From Paenibacillus maysiensis (GTDB lineage Bacteria > Bacillota > Bacilli > Paenibacillales > Paenibacillaceae): a stretch of 64,000 nucleotides of DNA. The notes under the pieces are model-generated. The model was not told the DNA's origin, ran no database searches, and worked only from the letters and a program-made list of their open reading frames with translations. The stretch is taken from the NCBI RefSeq assembly GCF_000520815.1, contig NZ_ASRY01000315.1:1-64000 (forward strand). Direction: 5' to 3'. Both the position numbers and the translations under genes were made by a program. This document shows, in pieces, positions 37,654-46,064 of this stretch. Positions within the stretch are counted from its first letter, which is position 1; the number at the start of each line of letters is the position of its first letter.

Positions 37654-38327
37654 TGAAGCCTATAATGATAACTAAAGGATGGAATAAACACGATCTTTGG
37701 AAGGGATGTATACTTTCATCTATTGCGCACGCAATTATGGTGGCCCATTACCCTGAACTGTCCTATGAACATTCTTGGGATGGAATGAACTACAGTGTTA
37801 TCGACGGAGCAGGTGGGAGAGCAACAATTACATTCAGTGAAAAGTATTGTGTTGCAGCATTCCGAAATGACAATGTTTCTCGTTCAGATGTTAAAGCTGC
37901 TATTGATTTTTTTGAAGGAGCACCCAATGAAGTCTTGGAGCTAGCGAGAAACGAAACTTTGGAGTATCTGCTGGAAGAAGGGGAAGATGGTGTGCCCATA
38001 CCCTCTATTACTACAGCTTTTTGGGGGGATCAGGATAACATAATCTCTATAGATAACGTAGTAAGAATCGTTTTAAATGGTGGCTATCTTTTAGAAAGCC
38101 AGTTAATGGAATATGATTCAGCGGTTGAATCTTGGCGAGATTATTATGAGATGACGGATGAACAAGTTGATCTTCTTAAATCAATATACACGAGAAAAAT
38201 TAAAGATTTAAGTAATGACATAATATTAACCAAGGAAGAAATTGAAGCAATTGGAACGAGTGATCCTGAGGGATTGAATGAAAGCGAGACTTCCTTTGGG
38301 GAAATTGGAATACGTTGGGGCAATTAA
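37653..38327 (+). CDS. Putative immunity protein of the HNH toxin
   Basis: The ATG overlaps the toxin stop (TAATG), so the two genes are translationally coupled, as expected for a toxin and its immunity protein. The 224-aa product is acidic and soluble (FFEGAPNEVLELARNETLEY, LLEEGEDGVPIPS), with no enzyme motif recognised. An acidic protein would suit binding a basic HNH domain. Family not identified; function is inferred from position. Confidence 0.7.
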   Translation: MKPIMITKGWNKHDLWKGCILSSIAHAIMVAHYPELSYEHSWDGMNYSVIDGAGGRATITFSEKYCVAAFRNDNVSRSDVKAAIDFFEGAPNEVLELARNETLEYLLEEGEDGVPIPSITTAFWGDQDNIISIDNVVRIVLNGGYLLESQLMEYDSAVESWRDYYEMTDEQVDLLKSIYTRKIKDLSNDIILTKEEIEAIGTSDPEGLNESETSFGEIGIRWGN

Positions 38328-38368
38328 CGCTGGTAGTCAGATGTTATTGTCTTGCTTTATCTGAGTGA

Positions 38369-38422
38369 TAGCGACGATACTGATTTTGGCGAAGTTTGAC
38401 GCTTTCATCGGTATCGTTGCTA
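38369..38422 (+). terminator. Long hairpin after the immunity gene
   Basis: TAGCGACGATACTGAT and ATCGGTATCGTTGCTA pair over 16 positions with one mismatch and a 22-nt loop. No T-run follows, so it may be a 3' stabiliser or a DNA site rather than a terminator. Confidence 0.5.
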
Positions 38423-38491
38423 AATGTTATTGATAGATATTGAATAGGTACATATAATTGACAGTATTAAAAAGGAAGGGATTGGACTAGC

Positions 38492-38662
38492 ATGGCTAAA
38501 AATACTGGCAATGACTACAGAAAAGGAGCTGTAAGAGATAGATCTCAAACTTACAATCCTAAAAATGACACGTGGGTTAAAAGGGATGCAAGTAATGGAA
38601 GATTCTTAGAAGCTAAAACGTCTGATAACACTCCTTTTAAGGGAGTTAGGAAGGAAAAGTAA
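38492..38662 (+). CDS. Small basic protein (56 aa)
   Basis: The ORF starts MAKNTGNDYRKGAVRDRSQT and ends NTPFKGVRKEK, with AAGGAAGGG upstream. It is basic, rich in Asn, Lys and Arg, with no hydrophobic segment. Similar short proteins seem familiar from phage and island contexts, but no function is known to me. It lies between the toxin-immunity pair and a strong terminator. Confidence 0.65.
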   Translation: MAKNTGNDYRKGAVRDRSQTYNPKNDTWVKRDASNGRFLEAKTSDNTPFKGVRKEK

Positions 38663-38771
38663 CTTTTTGATAGAGGGTTAGTAATTTTAATATGTGTGGA
38701 GAACAGAGAGTAGTTTGTCTGTTTTCATTGTAAGCGAAACCAATTTAACTGATTGGTACACTGATTCAAAT

Positions 38772-38823
38772 AAAGGCGGCGGTTGAAACAGAAGTCATTC
38801 TGTCTTGACCGCTGCTTTTTTTA
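38772..38823 (+). terminator. Terminator after the small basic gene
   Basis: A long stem GCGGCGGTTGAAACAGAA against TTCTGTCTTGACCGCTGC (few mismatches), then T6. The 210 bp after it are A+T-rich without features. Confidence 0.8.
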
Positions 38824-39036
38824 GCTGATCCAATTTGGGTTTTGTCTATGTGATTTTAGAGTTGAGCCTATTTATATTCATTCAATTTTGAATTTATTAT
38901 CTTTTTTTGAAAAAACAAATATACCGACATAAAACGACAAATTTTTCATTGGATAAATGGTATTATTACTTTTGTACCTCCCTTCATACTAATGAGTAAT
39001 ACTAAAGTAGGTATAATTTGTCAATTAACTCTATAA

Positions 39037-39135
39037 ATAACTTGGTATGCTTCGCTTTTAAAGTACGGGTATGAAGTAACGAAAATACCAGAAAGTCTAA
39101 ATTGTCCTGATAGAATTTGGGTATTAATTCCTTAA
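39037..39135 (+). pseudogene. C-terminal fragment of an unknown protein
   Basis: An open frame reads WYASLLKYGYEVTKIPESLN, then CPDRIWVLIP and a stop, without a start codon. It looks like the tail of an immunity-type protein. It abuts the DUF6119 remnant. Confidence 0.4.
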
Positions 39136-39775
39136 TGAGGATGTAAAACTATTTAGACAGGCTTTGCAACTTAAGTATTTATCTGGTGATGATGCATTTT
39201 CAGAAGTAGAAAGCCCTGTTGATTTGGATTTTGAATGTGTTGCATATGTGCAGAAAAACAAATCTAGAGCGCCTAAATAGATTTCGTTTATAGATGGGCA
39301 TTTTGATGTGAACTCTTTGGGCTTAATGAATGCTTCTAACTCTTTTATATTGTTATTGCGAGTTAGAAATCGAATTTTTGGAGTTCCATTTGGCTATGGC
39401 TATAGTGTTCTTGATCGATCAAAAATAGAACCTAGTTTTGGATTAAAGGTAACCCTGAATGTCATAGACCCACAGCGTATCGAAACTTTGGACACTAGAA
39501 ATATTGATTTAGTTACCAAGCAGAGGAGAACACATGTAACCGTAGGGAGCACAGTATCTGAATTGGGATTAAATCAAAATATAGATTGGGTAAGGTTTGT
39601 AAGCGGCAAACCTGTATCTAAAGATTTTGCAACTAAGTTGTCGGGTTCTGATCCATTGTCCATAACAACTGATGTATATTTGGGGGATTTAGGTAGTCTA
39701 AGTAAGGACTTATTGCAAAAAATACACTTAGATGAATATAAAAAGCAATTTAAATTGAGAAGCCGGAGCGATTGA
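39136..39775 (+). pseudogene. Truncated DUF6119 (TIGR04141) family gene
   Basis: The frame encodes the C-terminal half of a DUF6119 protein: ISFIDGHFDV, then LRVRNRIFGVPFGYGYSVLD, FGLKVTLNVIDPQRIETLDT and VSGKPVSKDFATKLSGSDPL. A TAG at 39278-39280 interrupts the frame exactly where a Trp codon is likely (RAPK-stop-ISF), and the N-terminal half is missing. The 3' end joins an immunity-gene remnant on the opposite strand. DUF6119 genes are sporadically distributed and common in defence islands. The copy here is dead unless the stop is read through. Confidence 0.7.
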
Positions 39776-39866
39776 TCTGAACGGCACTCCATTGGGGGTC
39801 GGCTAGGTCATAGTAGAGATTATCTTGGAGAGCGGTGATGTCTTGTTGGGTTTGTATGAGACGCAT
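39750..39866 (-). pseudogene. N-terminal fragment of an immunity-like gene
   Basis: ATG with TAGGAGG upstream gives MRLIQTQQDITALQDNLYYD, close to the start of the protein at 34,340. It is cut after about 34 codons at the joint with the DUF6119 remnant and stops soon after. Confidence 0.65.
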
Positions 39867-40060
39867 AAAGACCTCCTAAGATATATTGTTATAGTATCAA
39901 TTCAATATTAGGTAATGTAATATAGAATTAGCACTATGAATGCAATCAATACTGTTCCAATTGCAAAATGACTTTTTTTGAAATATCTAACAATTGAGCT
40001 GTTTGATGTAGTTAGCTTTAAAAATAATAGTACTACTAATTTAATTACATATGAGTTGAA

Positions 40061-40103
40061 AAAGGAGGATTATATACTTAATTAAGTATATATAAATTGT
40101 ATG
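40061..40103 (+). promoter_or_regulatory. Ribosome site separated from AUG by a perfect 22-bp palindrome
   Basis: AAAGGAGG (40061-40068) is 32 nt from the ATG at 40101. Between them lies TATATACTTA-ATTAAGTATATA (40071-40092), a perfect palindrome. If it folds in the mRNA, the effective spacing falls to about 10 nt. No other start codon lies in range and a stop blocks the frame upstream. It may also be a DNA operator. Confidence 0.65.
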
Positions 40104-41507
40104 AAAACTATTGTGCAGGTATTTACTGATGGAGAAAACCAACCTATAGGGCTAACTGAAATCATTGACAGCTGGCTAGAAAATTGGAATGCAAACTACT
40201 TGGACATTGGAGAAATAGAATTTGAACCAGGAAGAAATTTGAAAGAATCTAGTGTAGCAAATTCAATACCTGCTCTCCTTAAAAGGATTTCAACTATTCG
40301 AAATCCAGATATTTTCTTTGTAGCTAAGCAAACTCAAGACTTGTTAGGTGGAGTGGAAGTGACTGTCCACTCGCCCGACGGGTCTAACGCTGATAAAAGA
40401 TATCCTTTACTTTGGGCATCAGGACAGTATGGAGTAAATAGCTTTGTCGTTTGTCCTTATCAGAAAACCAGACCTACTGGAGCACAAAATAGATTGCCTA
40501 ATCGTCACTCAAAAAGGAATATAGAATTTTTGAGCGATTGGGATGTAAATAACCCGGCAAGTTTTATTAGGCAAATTATTCCCATCATTGATTTGCAAAA
40601 CGGTTCTCTTGATGCACTTCCTACAAAAGTGCAGTTATCAATATTATCTTGGAAGGATATAGGGCAATTTTTCTCCCATACTCTTGCTCGTAAAATTATA
40701 GGAGAGAATCAAAAAGTAATAAATCATTTGGAAGAATTTCGCGCTAAATTAAAATTGTTAGCTGACGCGTGTTTAGCTTCAGCAGAATACTCTAATCAAA
40801 GTTCCTTGCTGAAATTAGAAAATAAATGGATTCAAATTTATAATTCTAGGCCTGATAGTGGACATTGGGAACGTGGTGAGGGTCAGTTTGATTCCATTGA
40901 TGGAAGAGTTATGTTCACATTGGATGAAATTGAAAAGTTGCCTCCGATCGGAAAACCTGAAAAATTCGAGCTTTGGCTACCTCAAATGGTTTCTAATCAT
41001 GCTTGGCTATTAGAACAAAGAAGTAGAGGTTATGGAAGCAAGCGATTAAGAAATATCGTCATAGAACTAAACGGAAAATGCAAGATAAAATATGCTGATG
41101 ATCTGACTTCAGAAGATTGGGATCTTTTGAAAGCAAACAAAGGCTTACTTTTAGAAAGGTTGGATTGGAAACCTGATTTTTATAAGGTTTCTGAAATGGT
41201 TAATCTACTCGAAAGAAATGGAGTGGCCAAAAAGGGACTTAAGTCAACGAATCGAATAATTATAGAACAAATTATAGAACAACTTCATAGAGAGGATTTA
41301 TATTTTAGTAGTCACAGAGCATATAAGATAGGTTGGGAAAGTGAATTTGCTGCGCGATTGAAAGAACTTCCAGCGAATTCAACATTATTAGTTCCTAGAA
41401 TTCCTGAAGCACTATTACCGAAGGTTCATGGGGTCGAAGTGATTGCTGCTGAAAATTGCACTAAACTTCATTTACTAACTCTAAGACAACTGCATCGGAG
41501 AGGATGA
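40101..41507 (+). CDS. Uncharacterised protein, candidate nuclease of a methyltransferase-linked defence module (468 aa)
   Basis: No family is recognised with certainty. Residues about 85-130 hold NPDIFFVAKQTQDLLGGVEV then TVHSPDGSNADKRYPLLWAS, where an Asp followed by Glu in GGVEVT could be a PD-(D/E)xK-like active site. Next is CPYQKTRPTGAQNRLPNRHS. The C-terminal part contains SRGYGSKRLRNIVIELNGKC and a helical region (about 360-430). It lies 4 bp before a PD-(D/E)xK-like gene and is convergent with the double methyltransferase. The unusual hairpin in the leader suggests tight translational control. Confidence 0.6.
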   Translation: MKTIVQVFTDGENQPIGLTEIIDSWLENWNANYLDIGEIEFEPGRNLKESSVANSIPALLKRISTIRNPDIFFVAKQTQDLLGGVEVTVHSPDGSNADKRYPLLWASGQYGVNSFVVCPYQKTRPTGAQNRLPNRHSKRNIEFLSDWDVNNPASFIRQIIPIIDLQNGSLDALPTKVQLSILSWKDIGQFFSHTLARKIIGENQKVINHLEEFRAKLKLLADACLASAEYSNQSSLLKLENKWIQIYNSRPDSGHWERGEGQFDSIDGRVMFTLDEIEKLPPIGKPEKFELWLPQMVSNHAWLLEQRSRGYGSKRLRNIVIELNGKCKIKYADDLTSEDWDLLKANKGLLLERLDWKPDFYKVSEMVNLLERNGVAKKGLKSTNRIIIEQIIEQLHREDLYFSSHRAYKIGWESEFAARLKELPANSTLLVPRIPEALLPKVHGVEVIAAENCTKLHLLTLRQLHRRG

Positions 41508-41511
41508 AACG

Positions 41512-41970
41512 ATGGCAGGACAAGGAGAGGTTACGAGAACAATAGCAGAAAAGCTAACATTAAACGGTTGGACTGTTTTATTTGTTTGTATTCCCAATAC
41601 AGCCCATGTTAATGTTTTTCCTATAAGATCTTTGGCCGGGGGTTCCAGACAACGATACCCTGATATTTTAGCTTATAAAGGAGAAGTAACACGTTTAATT
41701 GAAGTAGAGATGAAATTGAACGAGTATGTGTATGATGATATTCAAGAAAGATTTTTTGATTTTGTAGGGGCATTAAAAAATTTCGAGTATTGGCAAACGT
41801 GGAAACTTCATATTGAGTCTCAAGTCAATAATGTTCTTCCGATTAATTTTTTCCCACAATGCGAATTGATCATATGTGGAAAAATTAATAAAACAAATAA
41901 ATGGTTATCGGAAAAATTAGAGAAGGAGCATAGTATCAAGGTTTCAGAATTTAAGAATTTCATAGCATAA
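41512..41970 (+). CDS. PD-(D/E)xK-like protein, candidate restriction subunit (152 aa)
   Basis: The core RYPDILAYKGEVTRLIEVEM fits a PD-x(n)-ExE variant of the PD-(D/E)xK nuclease motif, preceded by a short helix (TRTIAEKLTLNGWTVLFVCI) as in small Holliday-resolvase-like or restriction folds. The usual Lys is replaced by Glu in EVEMK unless the following Lys serves. GGAGAGG overlaps the end of the preceding gene, so the two are co-translated. Together they are the best restriction candidates opposite the methyltransferase. Confidence 0.6.
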   Translation: MAGQGEVTRTIAEKLTLNGWTVLFVCIPNTAHVNVFPIRSLAGGSRQRYPDILAYKGEVTRLIEVEMKLNEYVYDDIQERFFDFVGALKNFEYWQTWKLHIESQVNNVLPINFFPQCELIICGKINKTNKWLSEKLEKEHSIKVSEFKNFIA

Positions 41971-41999
41971 ATAAAAGGGGCGAAAGCCCCTTTTATTTA
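41969..41999. terminator. Bidirectional terminator
   Basis: ATAAAAGGGGC-gaaa-GCCCCTTTTAT separates the convergent nuclease-like and methyltransferase genes. Confidence 0.9.
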
Positions 42000-42001
42000 T
42001 G

Positions 42002-45000
42002 CTAATTTCTTTTTCTTCTTAAATGCATACTAATTCGCCCGATTACTGATTCAGCTTTTAAGCGAGCTTCTATGTCATCTAAGCTACATAAAGAGGCAAC
42101 TCTCAAGTAGGTTAGAAAATCTTTTAAATCGCTATCAGACAAAGTTTGAATTTCGTTCTCAATAGTTTTATCAATATCCTCTTGGTGAAATTTAATCAAT
42201 TTTCTGATAGAGTCTAATGTTTCATTGCTAACAGGAAAATCCATCCAACTAAATCCTTTCAAAGTTTTTAATCCAGTGGGAAATGTCGAGATAATATCTT
42301 CAAGATAGATATAGTTATTATTCTCTTTTTTTAATTCTTTGATGATAGTATTCATTTCGGATTTAGCTATAATATTTGGAAGTTCTTTAAGAAGCATTGA
42401 TACTGTGAGTTCTTCTTGGTCATTTGAAAGAACTTTATATTTACCTAAAAGAGAGCAAGCAGGAATGATTAAAGACATTTCTAAATCAGCTCCAAATATT
42501 TTTGCGTTTAAATATTTGAGAATATGACTTTCCAGAAAGTCTTCTAATAATTCATAAAATTCTTCAATTATAATTGTTTTCTTTTCAAATGTTTTTTTTG
42601 GAATACAAACTAATACACAAGATGACGATAACGCAGCTACTTTTCCATGTTGAAATTTTGACTTCCTTTCCATATGAATTGGCCAAGAGGCTACCAGCTC
42701 AAATCCTGCATTTAAAACTGACTCAATTAAAGCACTCCACGCTTCTATCTTTTTATGTCCATACATTAGTACAAGAGCCCCATCTTTTTTTAAGGTTTTT
42801 GCCGCAACACTGAGGGCTCCTTCCATTTTAGATCTAAAATGAGAATCATCCTTCGCGTTAGTAGCCAATTTATGTGCCCTATCAACGATTGCTTCTTCTC
42901 CTTTTGGTGACAACGAGGATAGGAAACCAAAGTTTTCAGAATCACCCAAAAATTCCCTCATCCAAACATAGAAGACATCTGATAGATAACTATATGCTAT
43001 AGAGTCATAGTAAGGAGGGTCTATGGCTACTAAATCAACAGAACCACTGGGAAGAGAACATTTAGCAGCATCGCTAATCTGTACAACACCTGATTTAGGC
43101 AACTTGTTAAGCTCTATTACTACTTTCATGATCCAATCGCAGGCGCTTTTCCAGCCAGCTGCACGAGGAGTAGTAATTGGTACCTCTACATAATCCCAGA
43201 CCATTGCTATTGCCTGGTGTCCAAACATGTTAGCGGGAAACTCTCCATTTGACTGCCACCAAGTGTGTTTATTGCTATATAGTACAACTCTATTAAAAAT
43301 AAGGCTAAGAAGAATCGTGTATAACTCTTTTACTGTACTTGGTAGATCCCTTTGGCTTATTTCATTTTTATAGTCATAAAGTAAGTTAAATAACAGTAAA
43401 AGAGCTTTGCTTTGTCTTGGATTATATAAATCAGAAGTTTTTGTTATACCATATTGATAAGCCCAAGTATGGCGTATTCCATTTATATCAAATTTTTCTG
43501 AGGGAACAGACTTTAATTTTCCATTATTTAAATTATAAAAGCTAGAGCTTTCCAAAAGCTGATAGTCAGAATCTTGTGCAATTAAAAATTCTTTTTCTCC
43601 TCTTTCATTTAGTATCAATTTTGCAAATAATGTTTCACCGATTTTTCCGCTAGTACCTGTTTCACGAAGCCAAGAGGTCGGTACTGTTGAGTCGCAATGG
43701 GCGCAGATTGCTCCTTTTTGTGATACAGTTCCTTCATTAGCAATTTTACGCTCCTCTTTTGTAATAGGGTAAATTAAAGAGAATATTGTATTTTTGGCTT
43801 TTGCATCTTTTTGCAATGAGAACGCAACTGGTTGCTTCCCTTTAGCTAACCACTTATTTCTTAATAAAGGCGTTGAGTACCCACAATTTGGACACTGGTA
43901 TGTTTTGCACCAAAAGAAAGCGAGAGGTGCAATGTTGCCTGAATTATTATACAAGCTACTTATTTCTTTTAGATGATTGTTTGTTATTTCATGGAGTAAT
44001 GTGTTGAATTCACTGATCCATTTAGAGTCGACTTGTGGTATTAATTCTATTGACGCTTTTAAAGCTGTAGCTGCAACAGGATTTAACTCACCGGCATACG
44101 CATCTAGACCAAGACGAAGAGCTTCAAGTGGCAAGGACCCTCCACCAGCAAAAGTGTCAATAACTAAAGGTGGAGTTTCCCTTCCATAATTGAGTATAGC
44201 TCTTGCCTTTTGAAGTAGCTCTTCATCGTTTGTTGCTTCCCAGGTAGAAAGTTTTGCGGTAAATTCATACAATTTCTGTTCAACGCTCAGAGTTTCAGGT
44301 ATGGTAGAATTGAGTATCTCAAGCAACTTTTGTGAGTTTTTAAATTGCTGCGCGCTTGGACACAACGCAGCAAAGATAGAAGCTCTAGAAACTGCTAATG
44401 GTCGTCTAGCCCACCACATCTGTAAAGTGCTTATATGTCCTTGCCTGATAGATTTTTCTCTCTGACATGCCTCAGATACTTCCTCAATTGGGAAATCATT
44501 TATGATTAAAGAGTCATATGAGTTCTCATACTTCTGTTGCTTTTTCACAGTATACTTTTCTAATGCTAACTTTCTTAATTCAGAATCCGAAGGGAGTTTT
44601 GTATCGAATAGAGAATTTAGATCCTTAGCAGAAATCTTAGGGTATGAGGTTCTATGGAGAACAGTGGGCCGATTCTCAAATACTGCTTCAGCAGCAGCTT
44701 GGGAATTCAAATAAATCTCAAGCCCTTTTAATAACTCGACGTCGTCTTTGATATGCCTGACAACTAACACATCACCAGCGCACAAAACTGTTTCGTTCGA
44801 AAAGACCGCGCCTAAATTCTTGTTTTTCCATATAGGCATTCTTCTAACAAAAATTTTAGGACCTTCGAAGCGTTCAATGGTTTTTGGATGAGCAAGATGA
44901 TCTCCATAATTGACAAATAACCTTCCAGTAGTAAGTGAAAAGGGCTGGATGTCACCGGTTCGCAAGCAAGGAAGCCAACCATCTTGTGGAGAAGACGAGG

Positions 45001-45718
45001 AGTACGGCTTGAATTGTAGGGTATCTTTAGTCTGTGGGGGAATCCCCGCACCTTCTTCATATAGTTTTACTCCACTAAATACATTGAACTCCCTTTTATT
45101 AATTTGAGCTCCCTTTGTAGAACTTATTTTATAACTTGTGCCACTGAGATGATAAATTATTGCATGTCCTGTTGTCACACCCATTGGCTTGCCAGAAAGT
45201 ATAGTTTTTTCAACACCAGTAACACGATCAACAAATGCTAAAGGCATTAAGAAAACTTTCTCAACATTTGGACCCAGTATGGAATCACATGCTTCAAAAA
45301 ATTTATATTCTCTCAAAGATCCATACGGTGGATTTGATATTACTGCGTTAATGTTTTTTGGTAGTGTAGTTTCAAAAAGAGAATCAATTGGATTAATATC
45401 CAGAAAATTTCCGTTTATTAGAATAACCTGCTCTGCTGTTTCTCCAAGCAATAGATATAGCTTGGCACGAGCAGCTTTAAGCATCAGTGGATCGATGTCA
45501 ACTCCAATAATTCTTCTATGAACATCAGGAATTCCTGCTCTAAGCATTTCTTTGGCCACTGCTAGAAGTAAATTTCCATCACCGCATGCAGGATCTATGA
45601 CAAACAAATCACTTAATGGTTTTTTAAATTTCGTCACCATTTGGTTTGCAATAATTTCGGGGGTCATGTACTGGCCTAAAATCTTCTGTTTATCTTTAAT
45701 TGTGTTAAATAATTCCAT
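42002..45718 (-). CDS. Fusion of two DNA methyltransferase modules (N6-adenine MTase plus DUF1156 type), 1238 aa
   Basis: Module 1 (about 1-400) is an N6-adenine MTase: motif I DPACGDGNLL at residue 42, motif IV NPPYGS at 128, then a TaqI/Eco57I-like target-recognition region. Module 2 (about 410-1050) begins with the DUF1156 signature RQGHISTLQMWWARRPLAVS, has motif I DTFAGGGSLPLEA near 519, a four-Cys zinc site (CPNCG near 609, CAHCD near 673) and motif IV DPPYYDS near 899. A helical C-terminal extension follows. Usually DUF1156 proteins stand alone in defence clusters. It probably protects host DNA from the facing nuclease-like genes. GGGAGG precedes the ATG. Confidence 0.85.
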   Translation of the reverse strand: MELFNTIKDKQKILGQYMTPEIIANQMVTKFKKPLSDLFVIDPACGDGNLLLAVAKEMLRAGIPDVHRRIIGVDIDPLMLKAARAKLYLLLGETAEQVILINGNFLDINPIDSLFETTLPKNINAVISNPPYGSLREYKFFEACDSILGPNVEKVFLMPLAFVDRVTGVEKTILSGKPMGVTTGHAIIYHLSGTSYKISSTKGAQINKREFNVFSGVKLYEEGAGIPPQTKDTLQFKPYSSSSPQDGWLPCLRTGDIQPFSLTTGRLFVNYGDHLAHPKTIERFEGPKIFVRRMPIWKNKNLGAVFSNETVLCAGDVLVVRHIKDDVELLKGLEIYLNSQAAAEAVFENRPTVLHRTSYPKISAKDLNSLFDTKLPSDSELRKLALEKYTVKKQQKYENSYDSLIINDFPIEEVSEACQREKSIRQGHISTLQMWWARRPLAVSRASIFAALCPSAQQFKNSQKLLEILNSTIPETLSVEQKLYEFTAKLSTWEATNDEELLQKARAILNYGRETPPLVIDTFAGGGSLPLEALRLGLDAYAGELNPVAATALKASIELIPQVDSKWISEFNTLLHEITNNHLKEISSLYNNSGNIAPLAFFWCKTYQCPNCGYSTPLLRNKWLAKGKQPVAFSLQKDAKAKNTIFSLIYPITKEERKIANEGTVSQKGAICAHCDSTVPTSWLRETGTSGKIGETLFAKLILNERGEKEFLIAQDSDYQLLESSSFYNLNNGKLKSVPSEKFDINGIRHTWAYQYGITKTSDLYNPRQSKALLLLFNLLYDYKNEISQRDLPSTVKELYTILLSLIFNRVVLYSNKHTWWQSNGEFPANMFGHQAIAMVWDYVEVPITTPRAAGWKSACDWIMKVVIELNKLPKSGVVQISDAAKCSLPSGSVDLVAIDPPYYDSIAYSYLSDVFYVWMREFLGDSENFGFLSSLSPKGEEAIVDRAHKLATNAKDDSHFRSKMEGALSVAAKTLKKDGALVLMYGHKKIEAWSALIESVLNAGFELVASWPIHMERKSKFQHGKVAALSSSCVLVCIPKKTFEKKTIIIEEFYELLEDFLESHILKYLNAKIFGADLEMSLIIPACSLLGKYKVLSNDQEELTVSMLLKELPNIIAKSEMNTIIKELKKENNNYIYLEDIISTFPTGLKTLKGFSWMDFPVSNETLDSIRKLIKFHQEDIDKTIENEIQTLSDSDLKDFLTYLRVASLCSLDDIEARLKAESVIGRISMHLRRKRN

Positions 45719-45734
45719 GTATCGGTCCTCCCCT

Positions 45735-45756
45735 TATAGGAACTAAGGTTCCTATA
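45735..45756. promoter_or_regulatory. 22-bp palindrome upstream of the methyltransferase gene
   Basis: TATAGGAAC-TAAG-GTTCCTATA is perfectly symmetric and sits 17 bp upstream of the start codon, next to the ribosome site and near a possible -10 (TAAAAT on the minus strand). Its position suits autorepression at the transcription start. Confidence 0.65.
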
Positions 45757-45951
45757 GAGTATTTTACCACAGTTATTGATTATTAAAAGTGAACGAAAGG
45801 TCAAAAGGCGTAATATCATATTCTTTTCAAACATGCTTTCCTTCGGTTAAAATTTAGTTTTTATCCATTAATTTTATTATCGTGACGATTTTGGAAGTAG
45901 CTACACTCCTTTTTCGATAAAATTGGGTAACTTTACCCGAAACCCCGATCT

Positions 45952-46045
45952 GTTGTTCCGGGGTTGTTCCAAATTTTTCTTGACTTAGGATAGTCGCGAG
46001 TATATATTTGGAAGGAATCATGATTTGGAACAACGTTGGAACAAC
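45952..46045 (+). promoter_or_regulatory. Promoter of the GTPase-like gene framed by 22-bp inverted repeats
   Basis: TTGACT (45980-45985), 17 bp, TATATT (46003-46008) is a near-consensus promoter. On its left, 45952-45973 reads GTTGTTCC-GGG-GTTGTTCCAAA; on its right, 46024-46045 reads TTTGGAACAAC-GTTGGAACAAC, its inverted copy with few mismatches. Each arm itself carries two GTTGTTCC units. Binding at both arms would loop or block the promoter. Confidence 0.75.
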
Positions 46046-46064
46046 TAAATATAGGAGGGATAGC

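Noticed and set aside
38830-39036. A further gene in the A+T-rich stretch after the small basic protein
   Set aside because: Only short frames without ribosome sites or similarity.
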